A stretch of 64,000 nt of DNA from Bog-756 sp963710495 (GCA_963710495.1 CAVQAI010000016.1:186001-250000), one strand, 5' to 3'. Numbered from the stretch's first letter, positions 24,956-35,654 are shown. Notes: generated by a model not told the origin, from the sequence alone. Made by a program: numbers and translations.

Positions 24956-25260
24956 CACAGATCCGCCCCGCACTTCTTGCAGACCCGCAGCTTGCGCCCC
25001 TGCTCGTCGATCCGGACCCCGATCCGGGTCGGCCCGCAGGACGGGCAGACGATGGCCACCGAGGACACGGAGACCGGCATGAACTTGTCGATGACCCCGC
25101 CCTGCATGGTGGCGCGGGTCGGCTTGGCGTGCCGCTTGGCGACGTGCACCCCCTCGACGATCACCGTTCCCTCGGCCGGGATGACCCGGGCCACGTTGGC
25201 CTGCTTGCCCTTGTCCTTGCCCGAGAGCACCTGCACCCGGTCACCCTTGCGAATTCGCAT
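24955..25260 (-). CDS. rplX: 50S ribosomal protein L24
   Basis: A 101-residue assembly initiator with an N-terminal KOW motif (KGDRVQVLSGKDKGKQANV) and NVAKRHAKPT-type central segment. The C-terminal third has four Cys (CPSCG and CKKCG), a zinc ribbon seen in some L24s. Zero spacing to rplN. Confidence 0.97.
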   Translation of the reverse strand: MRIRKGDRVQVLSGKDKGKQANVARVIPAEGTVIVEGVHVAKRHAKPTRATMQGGVIDKFMPVSVSSVAIVCPSCGPTRIGVRIDEQGRKLRVCKKCGADL

Positions 25261-25629
25261 CTACAACACCTCCGGTGCGAGGGACACGATCCGCATGAAG
25301 CGCTTGTCACGCAGCTCACGGCCGACCGGGCCGAAGATGCGGGTCCCTCGCGGTTGCTGCTGGTCGTTGATCAGCACGGCCGCGTTCTCGTCGAAGCGGA
25401 TATAGCTGCCGTCCGGCCGCCGCTTCTCCTTTTTGGTCCGGACGACGACGCACTTGACCACCTCACCCCGCTTCACGGCCGCCCCCGGGATGGCGTCCTT
25501 GACCGTGGCCACGAACACGTCCCCGATGGAGGCGTACCGCCGGCGGGAGCCGCCGAGCACCTTGATGCAGAGGACCTCCTTGGCCCCCGAATTGTCGGCC
25601 ACCCGGAGGCGCGACTCCTGCTGGATCAT
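25261..25629 (-). CDS. rplN: 50S ribosomal protein L14
   Basis: A 122-residue intersubunit-bridge protein. Motifs: MIQQESRLRVADNSGAKE, GGSRRRYASIGDV, VVRTKKEKRRPDGSYIRFDENAAV and RIFGPVGRELR. ATG overlaps the rpsQ stop by four bases (ATGA). Confidence 0.98.
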   Translation of the reverse strand: MIQQESRLRVADNSGAKEVLCIKVLGGSRRRYASIGDVFVATVKDAIPGAAVKRGEVVKCVVVRTKKEKRRPDGSYIRFDENAAVLINDQQQPRGTRIFGPVGRELRDKRFMRIVSLAPEVL

Positions 25630-25910
25630 CGAGCACGCTCCAGCACTTCCAGCAGGCGCCAGCGCTTGAGCTTCGACATCGGCCTGGTCTCGGCCACCCG
25701 GACGCGGTCCCCGACCTTGGCCGTGTCTTCGGCGTCGTGGACGTAGAGGCGCTTGGTCCGTTGGACGGTCTTGCCGTACCGGGCATGGCGAACGCGCTCG
25801 ACCACGGCGACCACGATGGTGGACGCCATGGCGTCCGACACCACCAGGCCCTCGCGCACCTTGCGCCGGTTGACCCGGCGGTCGGTTTCCGCGCTCTGAT
25901 CGTCAGCCAT
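25626..25910 (-). CDS. rpsQ: 30S ribosomal protein S17
   Basis: A 94-residue OB-fold primary rRNA-binding protein. Motifs: RKVREGLVVSDAMASTIVVAVVERVRHARYGK and ETRPMSKLKRWRLLEVLERAR. Start overlaps the rpmC stop by one base (TGATG). About ten extra N-terminal residues. Confidence 0.97.
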   Translation of the reverse strand: MADDQSAETDRRVNRRKVREGLVVSDAMASTIVVAVVERVRHARYGKTVQRTKRLYVHDAEDTAKVGDRVRVAETRPMSKLKRWRLLEVLERAR

Positions 25911-26386
25911 CAGTTCTTCTCCTCTGCATCCGCCACCTCGGACTCGTCCTCGCCGTCCACGTCGGTGCCGGCCTCGGCGTCGGGGATGGGCGGCATCCCG
26001 TCGTCGTCGGCGACCTCTTCGGCCAGCTCCTCCTCGTCGATCGCCTCGCCCTCGTCGGACTCCTCCGCCGCCCGCGCCGCCGCCCGCCGCTCCGCGGCGG
26101 TGGTCTGGCTCCGACCCAGGGCCTCGTCCTCCGAGCGCCGCCGGGCCGCGGCCCGGTGGATGGGCAGCTCCTCCATGGCCATCCCCTCGGCCTCGGCGAT
26201 CTCACGGATACGCAGCTCGGTCATCATCCGGGCGATGTCCTTGCGCACGTGGCGGATGCGGGAGAAGTTGTCCAGCTGTCCGGTGGCCAGCTGGAACCGC
26301 AGGTTGAACAGCTCGCGCCGCGTCTCGTTGAGTTGGCGCTCCAGCTCCTCGGTGTCGAACTCGGCGATTTCGGTGGCGGTGGGCAT
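25910..26386 (-). CDS. rpmC: 50S ribosomal protein L29 with acidic C-terminal extension
   Basis: Residues 1-70 are L29 (ELERQLNETRRELFNLRFQLATGQLDN and RIRHVRKDIARMMTELR). L29 is normally 60-75 residues, but this frame continues to 158. The extra part has a basic stretch (HRAAARRRSEDE) and then a Glu/Asp-rich tail. Both ends are fixed by TGATG overlaps with rplP and rpsQ, so the length is not a start-choice artefact. Confidence 0.94.
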   Translation of the reverse strand: MPTATEIAEFDTEELERQLNETRRELFNLRFQLATGQLDNFSRIRHVRKDIARMMTELRIREIAEAEGMAMEELPIHRAAARRRSEDEALGRSQTTAAERRAAARAAEESDEGEAIDEEELAEEVADDDGMPPIPDAEAGTDVDGEDESEVADAEEKN

Positions 26387-26823
26387 CAGATCTGGACCTC
26401 TGGGGTGCCGTGGGTCCCGGGCCGTACGACGAAGCGGGCCTTGAACGGGAGCTTCTGGATGGCCCGGTCCATGGCCTCCTTGGCCAGCCCGGGCTCGACC
26501 CCGGCCAGCTCGAAGAGGATCCGGCCCGGCTTGACCACCGCCACCCAGTGCTCCGGGTTGCCCTTGCCCGAGCCCATCCGGGTCTCGGCCGGCTTCTGGG
26601 TCACCGGACGGTCGGGGAAGACCCGGATCCAGATCTTGCCGCCGCGCTTCACGTGGCGGGTCATGGCGATACGGGCCGCCTCGATCTGCCGGGCCGTGAG
26701 CCAGGCCGGCTCGAGGGCCTGGATCCCGAAGTCGCCGAAGGTGACGTCGTAGCCGCCCTTGGCCTGACCGGTCCTGCGGCCGCGCTGCTGCTTGCGATGC
26801 TTGATCTTCCGCGGCATCAGCAT
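26386..26823 (-). CDS. rplP: 50S ribosomal protein L16
   Basis: A 145-residue protein at the A-site side of the peptidyl transferase centre. Motifs: PRKIKHRKQQRGRRTGQAKGG, ITRHVKRGG-like segment (AMTRHVKRGGKIWIRVFPDRPVT) and MGSGKGNPEHWVAVVKPG. Two bases after rpsC. Confidence 0.98.
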   Translation of the reverse strand: MLMPRKIKHRKQQRGRRTGQAKGGYDVTFGDFGIQALEPAWLTARQIEAARIAMTRHVKRGGKIWIRVFPDRPVTQKPAETRMGSGKGNPEHWVAVVKPGRILFELAGVEPGLAKEAMDRAIQKLPFKARFVVRPGTHGTPEVQI

Positions 26824-26825
26824 GG

Positions 26826-27791
26826 TCAGTCCACCTCCTTGCGGAAGTGCGGGGTCTCGTGGTGCTCGCGGGTCCGGCGTTCGATCTCCTCGTCCTCGGA
26901 CAGGATGCGCTCGAGCTCGTCGGGCACGGCCGGAGGGGCCGCGATGTCGGCGGCGGAGCGGTCCACCAGCCCCTCGGGGATCTCCGTCTCCCCGGAGCCC
27001 GATTCGACGGTGACCACGCTGCCCGGGGCGCCCTGCTCGGCCCGGCGGCGGCCCCCACCGGCGGTGATCAGGCGGCGCGGCGCGGCGCCGGCCTGGCCCG
27101 AGGTCTCGCCCACGGCCATCGCCGCCTCCCGGGTGATCTTGTCCTCGGTCGAGATCTTGTAGGGGAGGATGTCGCCCTTGTAGATCCAGACCTTCACGCC
27201 GATGCGGCCGAAGGTCGTCTTGGCCTCACGGAAGCCGTAGTCGATGTCCGCCCGGAGGGTGTGCAGCGGCACCCGGCCCTCGCGGTAGGACTCCTTGCGC
27301 GACATCTCCGACCCGCCCAGACGGCCCGAGCACTGCACGCGTACGCCCAGCGCCCCAGCTTTCTGGACGGTCTGGATGGAGCGCTTCATGGCCCGCCGGA
27401 AGGCCACCCGGCGGGCCAGCTGGTCGCAAATGCCCTGGGCGATGAGGGCGGCGTCCAGTTCGGGCTGCTTGATCTCCTGGATGTTGAGCTGGATCCGGTT
27501 GCTCAGGCCGGTGATCTCCTCGATCTTCTTCTTGAGCCGGTCGGCTTCGGCCCCTCGCCGGCCGATGACGATGCCCGGCCGGGCGGTGTGGATGTCCACC
27601 CGCAGGCGGTCGCGTGTCCGCTCGATCTCGATCCGGCTGACGGCTGCCGACTCGAGCTGCGACATGAGGTAGTCGCGGATCTCCCAGTCCTCGATCACGC
27701 AGTTCTGGTAGTTGCGCTCCTCGAACCAGCGCGACTTCCAATCGGTGGTGATGCCGAGCCTGAACCCGTAGGGGTTTACCTTCTGGCCCAT
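26826..27791 (-). CDS. rpsC: 30S ribosomal protein S3 with C-terminal extension
   Basis: A 321-residue KH-domain protein at the mRNA entry. Motifs: GQKVNPYGFRLGITTDWKSRWF, RPGIVIGRRGAEADRLKKKIEEI and GRLGGSEMSRKESYREGRVPLHTLRADIDYG. The conserved fold ends near 215; about 100 further residues are mixed charge with an acidic end. Typical S3 is 210-275 residues. Begins right after the rplV stop. Confidence 0.96.
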   Translation of the reverse strand: MGQKVNPYGFRLGITTDWKSRWFEERNYQNCVIEDWEIRDYLMSQLESAAVSRIEIERTRDRLRVDIHTARPGIVIGRRGAEADRLKKKIEEITGLSNRIQLNIQEIKQPELDAALIAQGICDQLARRVAFRRAMKRSIQTVQKAGALGVRVQCSGRLGGSEMSRKESYREGRVPLHTLRADIDYGFREAKTTFGRIGVKVWIYKGDILPYKISTEDKITREAAMAVGETSGQAGAAPRRLITAGGGRRRAEQGAPGSVVTVESGSGETEIPEGLVDRSAADIAAPPAVPDELERILSEDEEIERRTREHHETPHFRKEVD

Positions 27792-28511
27792 TTACTTGCC
27801 CTTCTCGTCCTGCTCGGCCTCGGCTTCGCCGTCTGCCTGCTCATCGGTCTCGTCGATCTCTCCGGTCTCACCCTCGTCGGTTTCGGCCCCGTCGGCCTCG
27901 TCGGTTTCGTCGGTGTCGCCCTCGTCCTCGAGCTCGTCGGTCTCACCCTCGTCGAGCTCGTCGGTCTCGGCCTCGTCGGACTCGTCCGGCTCGAAGCCCT
28001 CCTCGAGCTCTTCGACCGTGCTGTCATCGACATCGGTGACCGATGGCGCGGTCGGCTCGGCCCGCTGGCGCCGGCGGGAGCCGGCCACTCGGCGGGAACG
28101 CTGTGCGGCGTTGGCCGCCTGCCGCGACCGGCGTCGGGCGATGCGATCCTCGGGGAGGCGGCTCACGATGACGGTGATGTGGGAGGTCCGCTTGCGGATC
28201 CTCGTCGCCCGTCCCCGGGCCCGCGGGCGCCACCGTTTGAGGGTGGTGCCCTCGTCGGCGTAGCAGGCCGAAACGTACAGTTCCTCGGCGTCCATCCCGT
28301 CGTTGTGGACAGCGTTGGCCACGGCCGAGGCCAGCACCTTGCCCACGGTCACCGCCGCGTCGCGGTCCACCAGCTGCAGCGTTTCGGCCGCCCGGTCGAC
28401 GTCCTGGCCGCGGATCTGATCGAGCACCTGGCGGACCTTGGAGGCCGAGATCCGGCTGTGGCGCAGCACCGCCCGGGTGCCCTCGCGCTCGTTGGTCTTC
28501 ACCCCCGGCAT
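27792..28511 (-). CDS. rplV: 50S ribosomal protein L22 with long acidic C-terminal tail
   Basis: Residues 1-118 are L22 (LRHSRISASKVRQVLDQIRG, AVANAVHNDGMDAEELYV, RWRPRARGRATRIRKRTSHITVIV). A basic linker (about 125-155) follows, then about 80 residues made almost only of Asp, Glu, Thr and Gly with repeats like DELDEGETDE. Standard L22 is about 110-130 residues. ATG at 28511 has GGGAGG upstream; an ATG at 28544 is rejected. Confidence 0.94.
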   Translation of the reverse strand: MPGVKTNEREGTRAVLRHSRISASKVRQVLDQIRGQDVDRAAETLQLVDRDAAVTVGKVLASAVANAVHNDGMDAEELYVSACYADEGTTLKRWRPRARGRATRIRKRTSHITVIVSRLPEDRIARRRSRQAANAAQRSRRVAGSRRRQRAEPTAPSVTDVDDSTVEELEEGFEPDESDEAETDELDEGETDELEDEGDTDETDEADGAETDEGETGEIDETDEQADGEAEAEQDEKGK

Positions 28512-28512
28512 C

Positions 28513-28791
28513 TCAACGCCTCCCTGCCCGTTCCTGGCCGGCATGGAACTTGAAGGTGCGGGTGGGTGCGAACTCGCCCAGCTTGTGGCCGACCATCGAC
28601 TCGGTCACGTAGACCGGAATGTGCTTGCGGCCGTCGTGCACGGCGACCGTGTGGCCCACCATGTCGGGGATGATCGTGGACCGCCGCGACCAGGTCTTGA
28701 TGACCCGCTTCTCCCCGGAGGCGTTGAGCGCGTCCACCTTCTTCAGCAGGTGGTCGTCGACGAACGGGCCCTTCTTGAGGCTGCGAGGCAT
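28513..28791 (-). CDS. rpsS: 30S ribosomal protein S19
   Basis: A 92-residue head protein pairing with S13. Motifs: PRSLKKGPFVDDHLLKKV, RRSTIIPDMVGHTVAVHDGRKHIPVYVTESMVGHKLGEFAPTRTF. Starts 21 bases after rplB; ends one base before the rplV start. Confidence 0.98.
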   Translation of the reverse strand: MPRSLKKGPFVDDHLLKKVDALNASGEKRVIKTWSRRSTIIPDMVGHTVAVHDGRKHIPVYVTESMVGHKLGEFAPTRTFKFHAGQERAGRR

Positions 28792-28812
28792 GTCTGGCGG
28801 TCCTTCCGTCTT

Positions 28813-29649
28813 CTAACGGCGCGCGCCGCGGGTGCGGCGGCGGCGGACGATCATCTTGTCGGAGTCCTTGTTGCGGGCCCGGGTCCGGCCCTCGGGCTTC
28901 CCCCAGGGTGAGACCGGGTGGCGCCCACCCGAGGACTTGCCCTCGCCGCCGCCCAGGGGGTGGTCGACCGGGTTCATGGCCACACCTCGGGTCTGGGGCC
29001 GCTTGCCCTTCCACCGGTTGCGGCCGGCCTTGCCCACCTTGACCAGTTCGGCCTCGGCATTGCTCACGATGCCGAGGGTCCCGCGGCAGTCGATGGGTAC
29101 CCGCCGCATCTCCGTGGAGGGAAGCCGGAGGGTGGCGAACAGCCCCTCCTTGGCCACCAGCTGCACGCTCATCCCGGCGCCACGGGCAAGCTTTCCGCCC
29201 CCACCGGGCCGGAGCTCCACACAGTGGACCACCGAGCCCACCGGGATGTAGCGGAGGGGCAGCGCGTTGCCGGCACGGATCTCGGCGCCCTGGCCCGACT
29301 GCAGCCGATCACCCACCCGGACCTGGGCCGGAGCGAGGATGTAACGCTTCTCGCCGTCCACGTAGTGGAGGAGGGCGATCCGGGCGTTGCGGCCGGGGTC
29401 GTACTCGATGGCCGCCACCTTGGCCGGCACACCGTCCTTGTCCCGCTTGAAGTCGACGATGCGGTAGCGCTGCTTGTGGCCACCGCCCCGGTGACGCGCC
29501 GTCTTGCGGCCGTGGGTGTTGCGCCCGCCCGTCGACGGCTTGGGCGCCAGGAGTGACTTCTCGGGGCGGTCACGGGTGATCTCGGAGAAGTCCGAGACCG
29601 TCTGGAACCGGCGCCCCGGGCTGGTGGGTTTGCGTGAACGAAGTGGCAT
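28813..29649 (-). CDS. rplB: 50S ribosomal protein L2
   Basis: A 278-residue protein required for peptidyl transfer and subunit joining. Motifs: GRNTHGRKTARHRGGGHKQRYR, the catalytic-region GVAMNPVDHPLGGGEGKSSGGRHPVSPWG with the conserved His, and the Arg-rich end. ATG at 29649 gives MPLRSRKPTSPGRR; the longer upstream frame is a shadow. Confidence 0.98.
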   Translation of the reverse strand: MPLRSRKPTSPGRRFQTVSDFSEITRDRPEKSLLAPKPSTGGRNTHGRKTARHRGGGHKQRYRIVDFKRDKDGVPAKVAAIEYDPGRNARIALLHYVDGEKRYILAPAQVRVGDRLQSGQGAEIRAGNALPLRYIPVGSVVHCVELRPGGGGKLARGAGMSVQLVAKEGLFATLRLPSTEMRRVPIDCRGTLGIVSNAEAELVKVGKAGRNRWKGKRPQTRGVAMNPVDHPLGGGEGKSSGGRHPVSPWGKPEGRTRARNKDSDKMIVRRRRTRGARR

Positions 29650-29666
29650 GGTCCGGTACCGGTCCC

Positions 29667-29957
29667 TCAGTTCTCGAACAGGTCGATCGAGTCGCCGTCG
29701 GCCAGCGTGACGATCGCCCTTTTGGTGTCCGCCCGGTGACCGAGGGAGTTGTTCTTGCGGTTCCGCTTGTTCTTGCCCTTGCGGTTGAGCGTGTTGACGT
29801 TGGCCACCCGGACGTCGAACGCGTTCTCCACGGCCCGGCGCACGTCGATCTTGGTGGCCGACGGATCGACCACGAACACGTAGACGTTCTGGTCCATGAG
29901 GGCGTAGGACTTCTCCGACACGATGGGACGGATGAGGACGTTGTGCGGATCCCTCAT
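29667..29957 (-). CDS. rplW: 50S ribosomal protein L23
   Basis: A 96-residue exit-tunnel protein, docking site for SRP and trigger factor. Motifs: IRPIVSEKSYALMDQNVYVFVVDPSATKIDVRRAVENAFDV. ATG overlaps the rplD stop (ATGA). Confidence 0.97.
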   Translation of the reverse strand: MRDPHNVLIRPIVSEKSYALMDQNVYVFVVDPSATKIDVRRAVENAFDVRVANVNTLNRKGKNKRNRKNNSLGHRADTKRAIVTLADGDSIDLFEN

Positions 29958-30736
29958 GCCTGCTCCTCCCCTGTGGCGGCCTCGGAACCGGCCGCCCCGG
30001 AATCGTCGGCCCCGGTCGCCGCACCGTCGGACGGCGTCCCCGGCCCGCCGGGCAGCGTGGCGTCCGTGAACACCACCCAGTCGTTGATCAGGATGTCGTA
30101 GGCGTTCAGTTCGCCGACCAGGATGGTCTGGACGGCGGGCAGGTTGCCGAAGGACCGTTCGGCCAAGCCGTCCTCCTCCCCCAGCACGACCAGCACCCGT
30201 CCCGACACCCCCAGATCCGACAAGGAGGCGATCGCCGCCTTGGTGCTCGGCACCTCGAAGGACCAGGCGTCGATGACGGCCACCCGCCCCTCGGCGGCGC
30301 GGTCGGACAGGGCCGAGCGCAGCGCCAGCTGGATCATCTTCTTCGGCGTCTTCTGGGCGTAGGAACGGGGCTTCGGCCCGAGGGCCACGCCCCCGCCGGT
30401 CCATTGCGGGGATCGGGTCGATCCCTGCCGGGCCCGGCCCGTGCCCTTCTGGCGGAACGGCTTGGCCCCTCCGCCGCGGACTTCGGCCCGGGTGCGGGTC
30501 GACTGGGTGCCCGAACGGGCTGCCGCCAGCTGAGCGGTGACCACCTGATGGAGCACGGCCTGGTTGGGCTCGATCCCGAAGATCGAGGGCTCGAGGTCCA
30601 CCTCACCCCGCTCGGCGCCGCCACTCGAGCGGCGAGCCACGGTCCGGCGCTCGGGGGCGGGGCGGCGGAGCCGGCGGACCTCGCTCGGGACGGTGGTCCC
30701 GGCGGCGGCGGCCGGGCCGGTGGACGTGGTGGTCAT
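29954..30736 (-). CDS. rplD: 50S ribosomal protein L4
   Basis: A 260-residue protein lining the exit tunnel; in E. coli it represses the S10 operon. Motifs: GGGAKPFRQKGTGRARQGSTRSPQWTGGGVALGP and NVNTL-preceding fold ending at NDWVVFTDA. About 40 extra N-terminal residues (Ala/Arg-rich) and 35 extra C-terminal residues (Gly/Ala/Asp-rich) flank the core. Overlaps rplC by four bases. Confidence 0.96.
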   Translation of the reverse strand: MTTTSTGPAAAAGTTVPSEVRRLRRPAPERRTVARRSSGGAERGEVDLEPSIFGIEPNQAVLHQVVTAQLAAARSGTQSTRTRAEVRGGGAKPFRQKGTGRARQGSTRSPQWTGGGVALGPKPRSYAQKTPKKMIQLALRSALSDRAAEGRVAVIDAWSFEVPSTKAAIASLSDLGVSGRVLVVLGEEDGLAERSFGNLPAVQTILVGELNAYDILINDWVVFTDATLPGGPGTPSDGAATGADDSGAAGSEAATGEEQA

Positions 30737-31395
30737 GACGCCTTGCTCTCCTTGACCATCGGAGCCTTGACCGCGTCCCGCAGGATGACCGTTCCGCCTC
30801 TCGGGCCCGGAACGGCCCCCTTGACCAGGATCAGCTCCCGTTCGGAGTCGGCCTGGACGATCTCCAGGTTGAGGGTGGTCACCTGATGGCCGCCCATCCG
30901 CCCGGCCATCCGGGTCCCCTTGAACACGCGCGAGGGCGTGGCGCAGGCGCCCACCGCGCCGGGCGAACGGTGCTTCTTGTGATTGCCGTGCGATGCGCCC
31001 TGGCCCTTGAAGTTGTGGCGCTTCATGGCGCCGGCGAAGCCCTTCCCCTTGGAGATGCCGATGGCGTCGACCAGCTCGCCCGGCTGCATGACATCGGCGG
31101 TCAGCTCCTGGCCCACCTCGTAGTCGGCCACGTCGTCGATCCGCAGCTCGACCAGTCGCTGCCCGGCATCGACGCCGGCGTTGTCGAAGTGGCCCCGTTC
31201 GGGCTTGCTCAGCGCCGACAGCCGGCGGTGGCCGAAGGTGACCTGCAATGCGGCGTAGCCCTCGTTGTCGGGCGTCTTCACCTGCACCACGCGGACCGGG
31301 GCGACGCGCAGGACCGTCACCGGTACGGCCCGGTGCTGATCGTCCCAGATCTGGGTCATTCCCACTTTCTCGCCCACGATCGCCTTGGTGGCCAC
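30733..31395 (-). CDS. rplC: 50S ribosomal protein L3
   Basis: A 220-residue assembly initiator. Motifs: GEKVGMTQIWDD, SKGKGFAGAMKRHNFKGQGASHGNHKKHRSPGAVG and RVFKGTRMAGRMGG. GTG at 31395 has GGAGAA upstream; the frame to 31533 is not part of the gene. It is the first gene of its transcript because rpsJ lies 366 bases away. Confidence 0.97.
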   Translation of the reverse strand: MATKAIVGEKVGMTQIWDDQHRAVPVTVLRVAPVRVVQVKTPDNEGYAALQVTFGHRRLSALSKPERGHFDNAGVDAGQRLVELRIDDVADYEVGQELTADVMQPGELVDAIGISKGKGFAGAMKRHNFKGQGASHGNHKKHRSPGAVGACATPSRVFKGTRMAGRMGGHQVTTLNLEIVQADSERELILVKGAVPGPRGGTVILRDAVKAPMVKESKAS

Positions 31396-31671
31396 TGGAG
31401 CTTCTCCGTCTCGGCTGTTCCTCGGGCCCGCGCCGACCGGCACGGACCACACCTGTGTTGTTCGACTCTGCTGGCACGACCGGACGCGCCCGGAACCGTG
31501 CGCCACCCACTGGACCGATGCCCCCGCCCACATCGGCTTGCACGCAGACGCTCCGCTCGGATGAACCGAGCGGAGCGCTCGCCTGGTCTGGCCCGAGGTC
31601 CCCGCCGCGGTTCCGGCAGGCGCTCGGGCACGTCCTGATCACACCCGTAGCCCGAAGTTGGGCGACCGACG
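31396..31671 (-). other. Leader region upstream of rplC, no gene
   Basis: About 275 bases without a credible open frame. If the promoter at 31672-31699 is used, this is a long untranslated leader; S10-operon leaders in other bacteria bind L4. I could not fold it reliably. Confidence 0.4.
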
Positions 31672-31699
31672 ACTATACCACGGCGACAAGGGCGGACAA
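31672..31699 (-). promoter_or_regulatory. Promoter of the rplC-led S10 operon
   Basis: Minus strand TTGTCC (31699-31694), 16-base spacer, TATAGT (31677-31672). It lies in the 366-base gap between rpsJ and rplC and predicts a leader of about 270 bases. Confidence 0.65.
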
Positions 31700-31740
31700 T
31701 GGGTCAGCCCGAGCCGAACCCAGGGCGTCCACCACGATCG

Positions 31741-31763
31741 GAGGGCCCGTCCGGACGGCCCTC
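31741..31763 (-). terminator. Hairpin at the end of rpsJ
   Basis: GAGGGCC (31741-31747) pairs with GGCCCTC (31757-31763), with a self-complementary GTCCGGAC inside. The stem overlaps the rpsJ stop codon and there is no T-run, so it may be a weak terminator or only 3'-end structure. It fits the break between the str and S10 transcripts. Confidence 0.4.
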
Positions 31764-32091
31764 AGACCGTCTGGATCTTGATCTCGATGTCCACCCCGGC
31801 CGGCAGGTCCAGCCGCTGGAGCGAGTCGACCGTCTTCGGCGTGTGCTCCACGATGTCGACCAGTCGCTTGTGGACCCGCATCTCGAAATGCTCGCGGCTG
31901 TCCTTGTACTTGTGGGGTGACCGCACGACCGTGTACCGGTGCTTCTCGGTGGGGAGGGGCACCGGGCCGAGCACCTTGGCCTGGGTCCGGAGCACCGTCT
32001 GGACGATCTTCTCGGTGGACTGATCGAGAATCTCGTGGTCGTAGGCCTTGAGGCGGATCCTGATCTTCTGGCGGGGGCCCTCAGCGGCCAT
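31762..32091 (-). CDS. rpsJ: 30S ribosomal protein S10
   Basis: A 109-residue head protein and NusB partner in antitermination. Motifs: IRIRLKAYDHEILDQSTEKIV, VLGPVPLPTEKHRYTVVRSPHKYKDSREHFEMR and the end IEIKIQTV. It follows tuf by 38 bases and is separated from rplC, so here it is the tail of the str transcript rather than the head of the S10 operon. Confidence 0.98.
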   Translation of the reverse strand: MAAEGPRQKIRIRLKAYDHEILDQSTEKIVQTVLRTQAKVLGPVPLPTEKHRYTVVRSPHKYKDSREHFEMRVHKRLVDIVEHTPKTVDSLQRLDLPAGVDIEIKIQTV

Positions 32092-32129
32092 GGGTGCGGT
32101 GTCCTCTCGGGTGGCTCGCCGGCGGGTGC

Positions 32130-33317
32130 CTAGGCGAGGATCTTCGTGACCCGGCCCGAGGCCACCGTCCGCCCACCCTCCCGAATGGCGAACCGGAGGC
32201 CCTCGTCCATGGCGATCGGCTTGCCCAGCTCCACCGTCATCTCCGTGTTGTCGCCGGGCATGACCATCTCGGTGCCCTCGGGCAGCGTGATGGTGCCGGT
32301 CACGTCGGTGGTCCGGAAATAGAACTGCGGGCGGTAGTTGGTGAAGAAGGGCTTGTGGCGACCACCCTCGTCCTTGTTCAGGACGTACACGGTGGCCTCG
32401 AAGTTGGTGTGCGGGGTGATCGAGCCCGGCTTGCACAACACCTGGCCCCGCTCCACCTCTTCCTTCTTGGTCCCCCGCAGCAGGGCGCCGATGTTGTCAC
32501 CGGCCCGGCCCTCGTCGAGGAGCTTTCGGAACATCTCGATGCCGGTGACCGTCGTCTTCTGGGTGGGTCGCAGGCCGACGATCTCGACCTCCTCGCCCAC
32601 CTTGACCACGCCCTGCTCCACCTTGCCGGTCACGACCGTGCCCCGACCGGTGATGGACATGACGTCCTCGACCGACATGAGGAACGGCTTCTCGACGTCG
32701 CGCTCGGGCTCGGGGATGTAGTCGTCCACCGCCTCCATCAGCTCGGTGATCTTCTTCGACCACTCGGCGTCGCCCTCCAGGGCCTTCAGGGCGCTGACCC
32801 GGATGATCGGGGTGTCGTCCCCGGGGAACTCGTACTCGTTGAGCAGCTCCCGGACCTCCAGCTCGACCAGGTCGAGCAGCTCCTCGTCATCGACCATGTC
32901 CGCCTTGTTGAGGGCCACCACGATGTAGGGGACGCCGACCTGGCGGGCGAGCAGCACGTGCTCACGGGTCTGAGGCATGGGACCGTCCGCGGCCGAGACC
33001 ACCAGGATGGCGCCGTCCACCTGGGCGGCGCCGGTGATCATGTTCTTGATGTAGTCGGCGTGGCCCGGCATGTCCACGTGGGCGTAGTGGCGGTTGGGCG
33101 TCTCGTACTCGACGTGGGCGATCGAGATGGTGATCCCGCGCTGCTTCTCCTCGGGCGCCTTGTCGATCTGGTCGAAGGGCGTGAAGGCGGTGGTGGGATC
33201 GTTGTCGTGCAGGACCTTGGTGATGGCCGCGGTGAGCGTGGTCTTGCCGTGGTCGATGTGTCCCATCGTCCCCACGTTCACGTGTGGCTTCGTGCGCTCG
33301 AACTTCTGCTTGGCCAT
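32130..33317 (-). CDS. tuf: Elongation factor Tu
   Basis: A 395-residue GTPase bringing aminoacyl-tRNA to the A site. G1 GHIDHGKTTLT, G2 RGITI, G3 DMPGHADYIKNM with the catalytic His, G4 NKADM. ATG at 33317 gives MAKQKFERTKPHVNVGT. No strong AGGAGG precedes it (upstream bases read CATTCCCAAAGAC), which is unusual for so abundant a protein. A 243-base gap to fusA holds a hairpin but no clear promoter. Confidence 0.98.
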   Translation of the reverse strand: MAKQKFERTKPHVNVGTMGHIDHGKTTLTAAITKVLHDNDPTTAFTPFDQIDKAPEEKQRGITISIAHVEYETPNRHYAHVDMPGHADYIKNMITGAAQVDGAILVVSAADGPMPQTREHVLLARQVGVPYIVVALNKADMVDDEELLDLVELEVRELLNEYEFPGDDTPIIRVSALKALEGDAEWSKKITELMEAVDDYIPEPERDVEKPFLMSVEDVMSITGRGTVVTGKVEQGVVKVGEEVEIVGLRPTQKTTVTGIEMFRKLLDEGRAGDNIGALLRGTKKEEVERGQVLCKPGSITPHTNFEATVYVLNKDEGGRHKPFFTNYRPQFYFRTTDVTGTITLPEGTEMVMPGDNTEMTVELGKPIAMDEGLRFAIREGGRTVASGRVTKILA

Positions 33318-33499
33318 GTCTTTGGGAATGCTTTCTGATCTCGGGCGGTGCCCCTTCGGGACCGCCACGACGCCGGCGGCTGCCTGACGTCTGCTCGTCT
33401 GTCTGTGGTCTCTGACGCAGGTACTGCTTGGTACTCCGGTGCTGCTCTGCTGGTCCTACTGAGCGCTACCTCGCTGCGACCGCACCGGACTCCGGGCTG

Positions 33500-33523
33500 G
33501 CACCGTCCCGTTCCGGGCGGTGC
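33500..33523 (-). terminator. Hairpin after fusA
   Basis: GCACCG (33500-33505) pairs with CGGTGC (33518-33523), extended inward by CCCG/CGGG around a TTC loop. It lies 38 bases past the fusA stop, with no T-run. It may attenuate read-through into tuf. Confidence 0.5.
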
Positions 33524-33560
33524 GTTACCGGCACGCCGCGATCACTCAGCTGTACGCCGC

Positions 33561-35654
<2,094 letters not shown>

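Noticed and set aside
33318..33368. N-terminally longer EF-Tu
   Set aside because: The extra residues do not match any EF-Tu; MAKQKFERTKPH is the family start.
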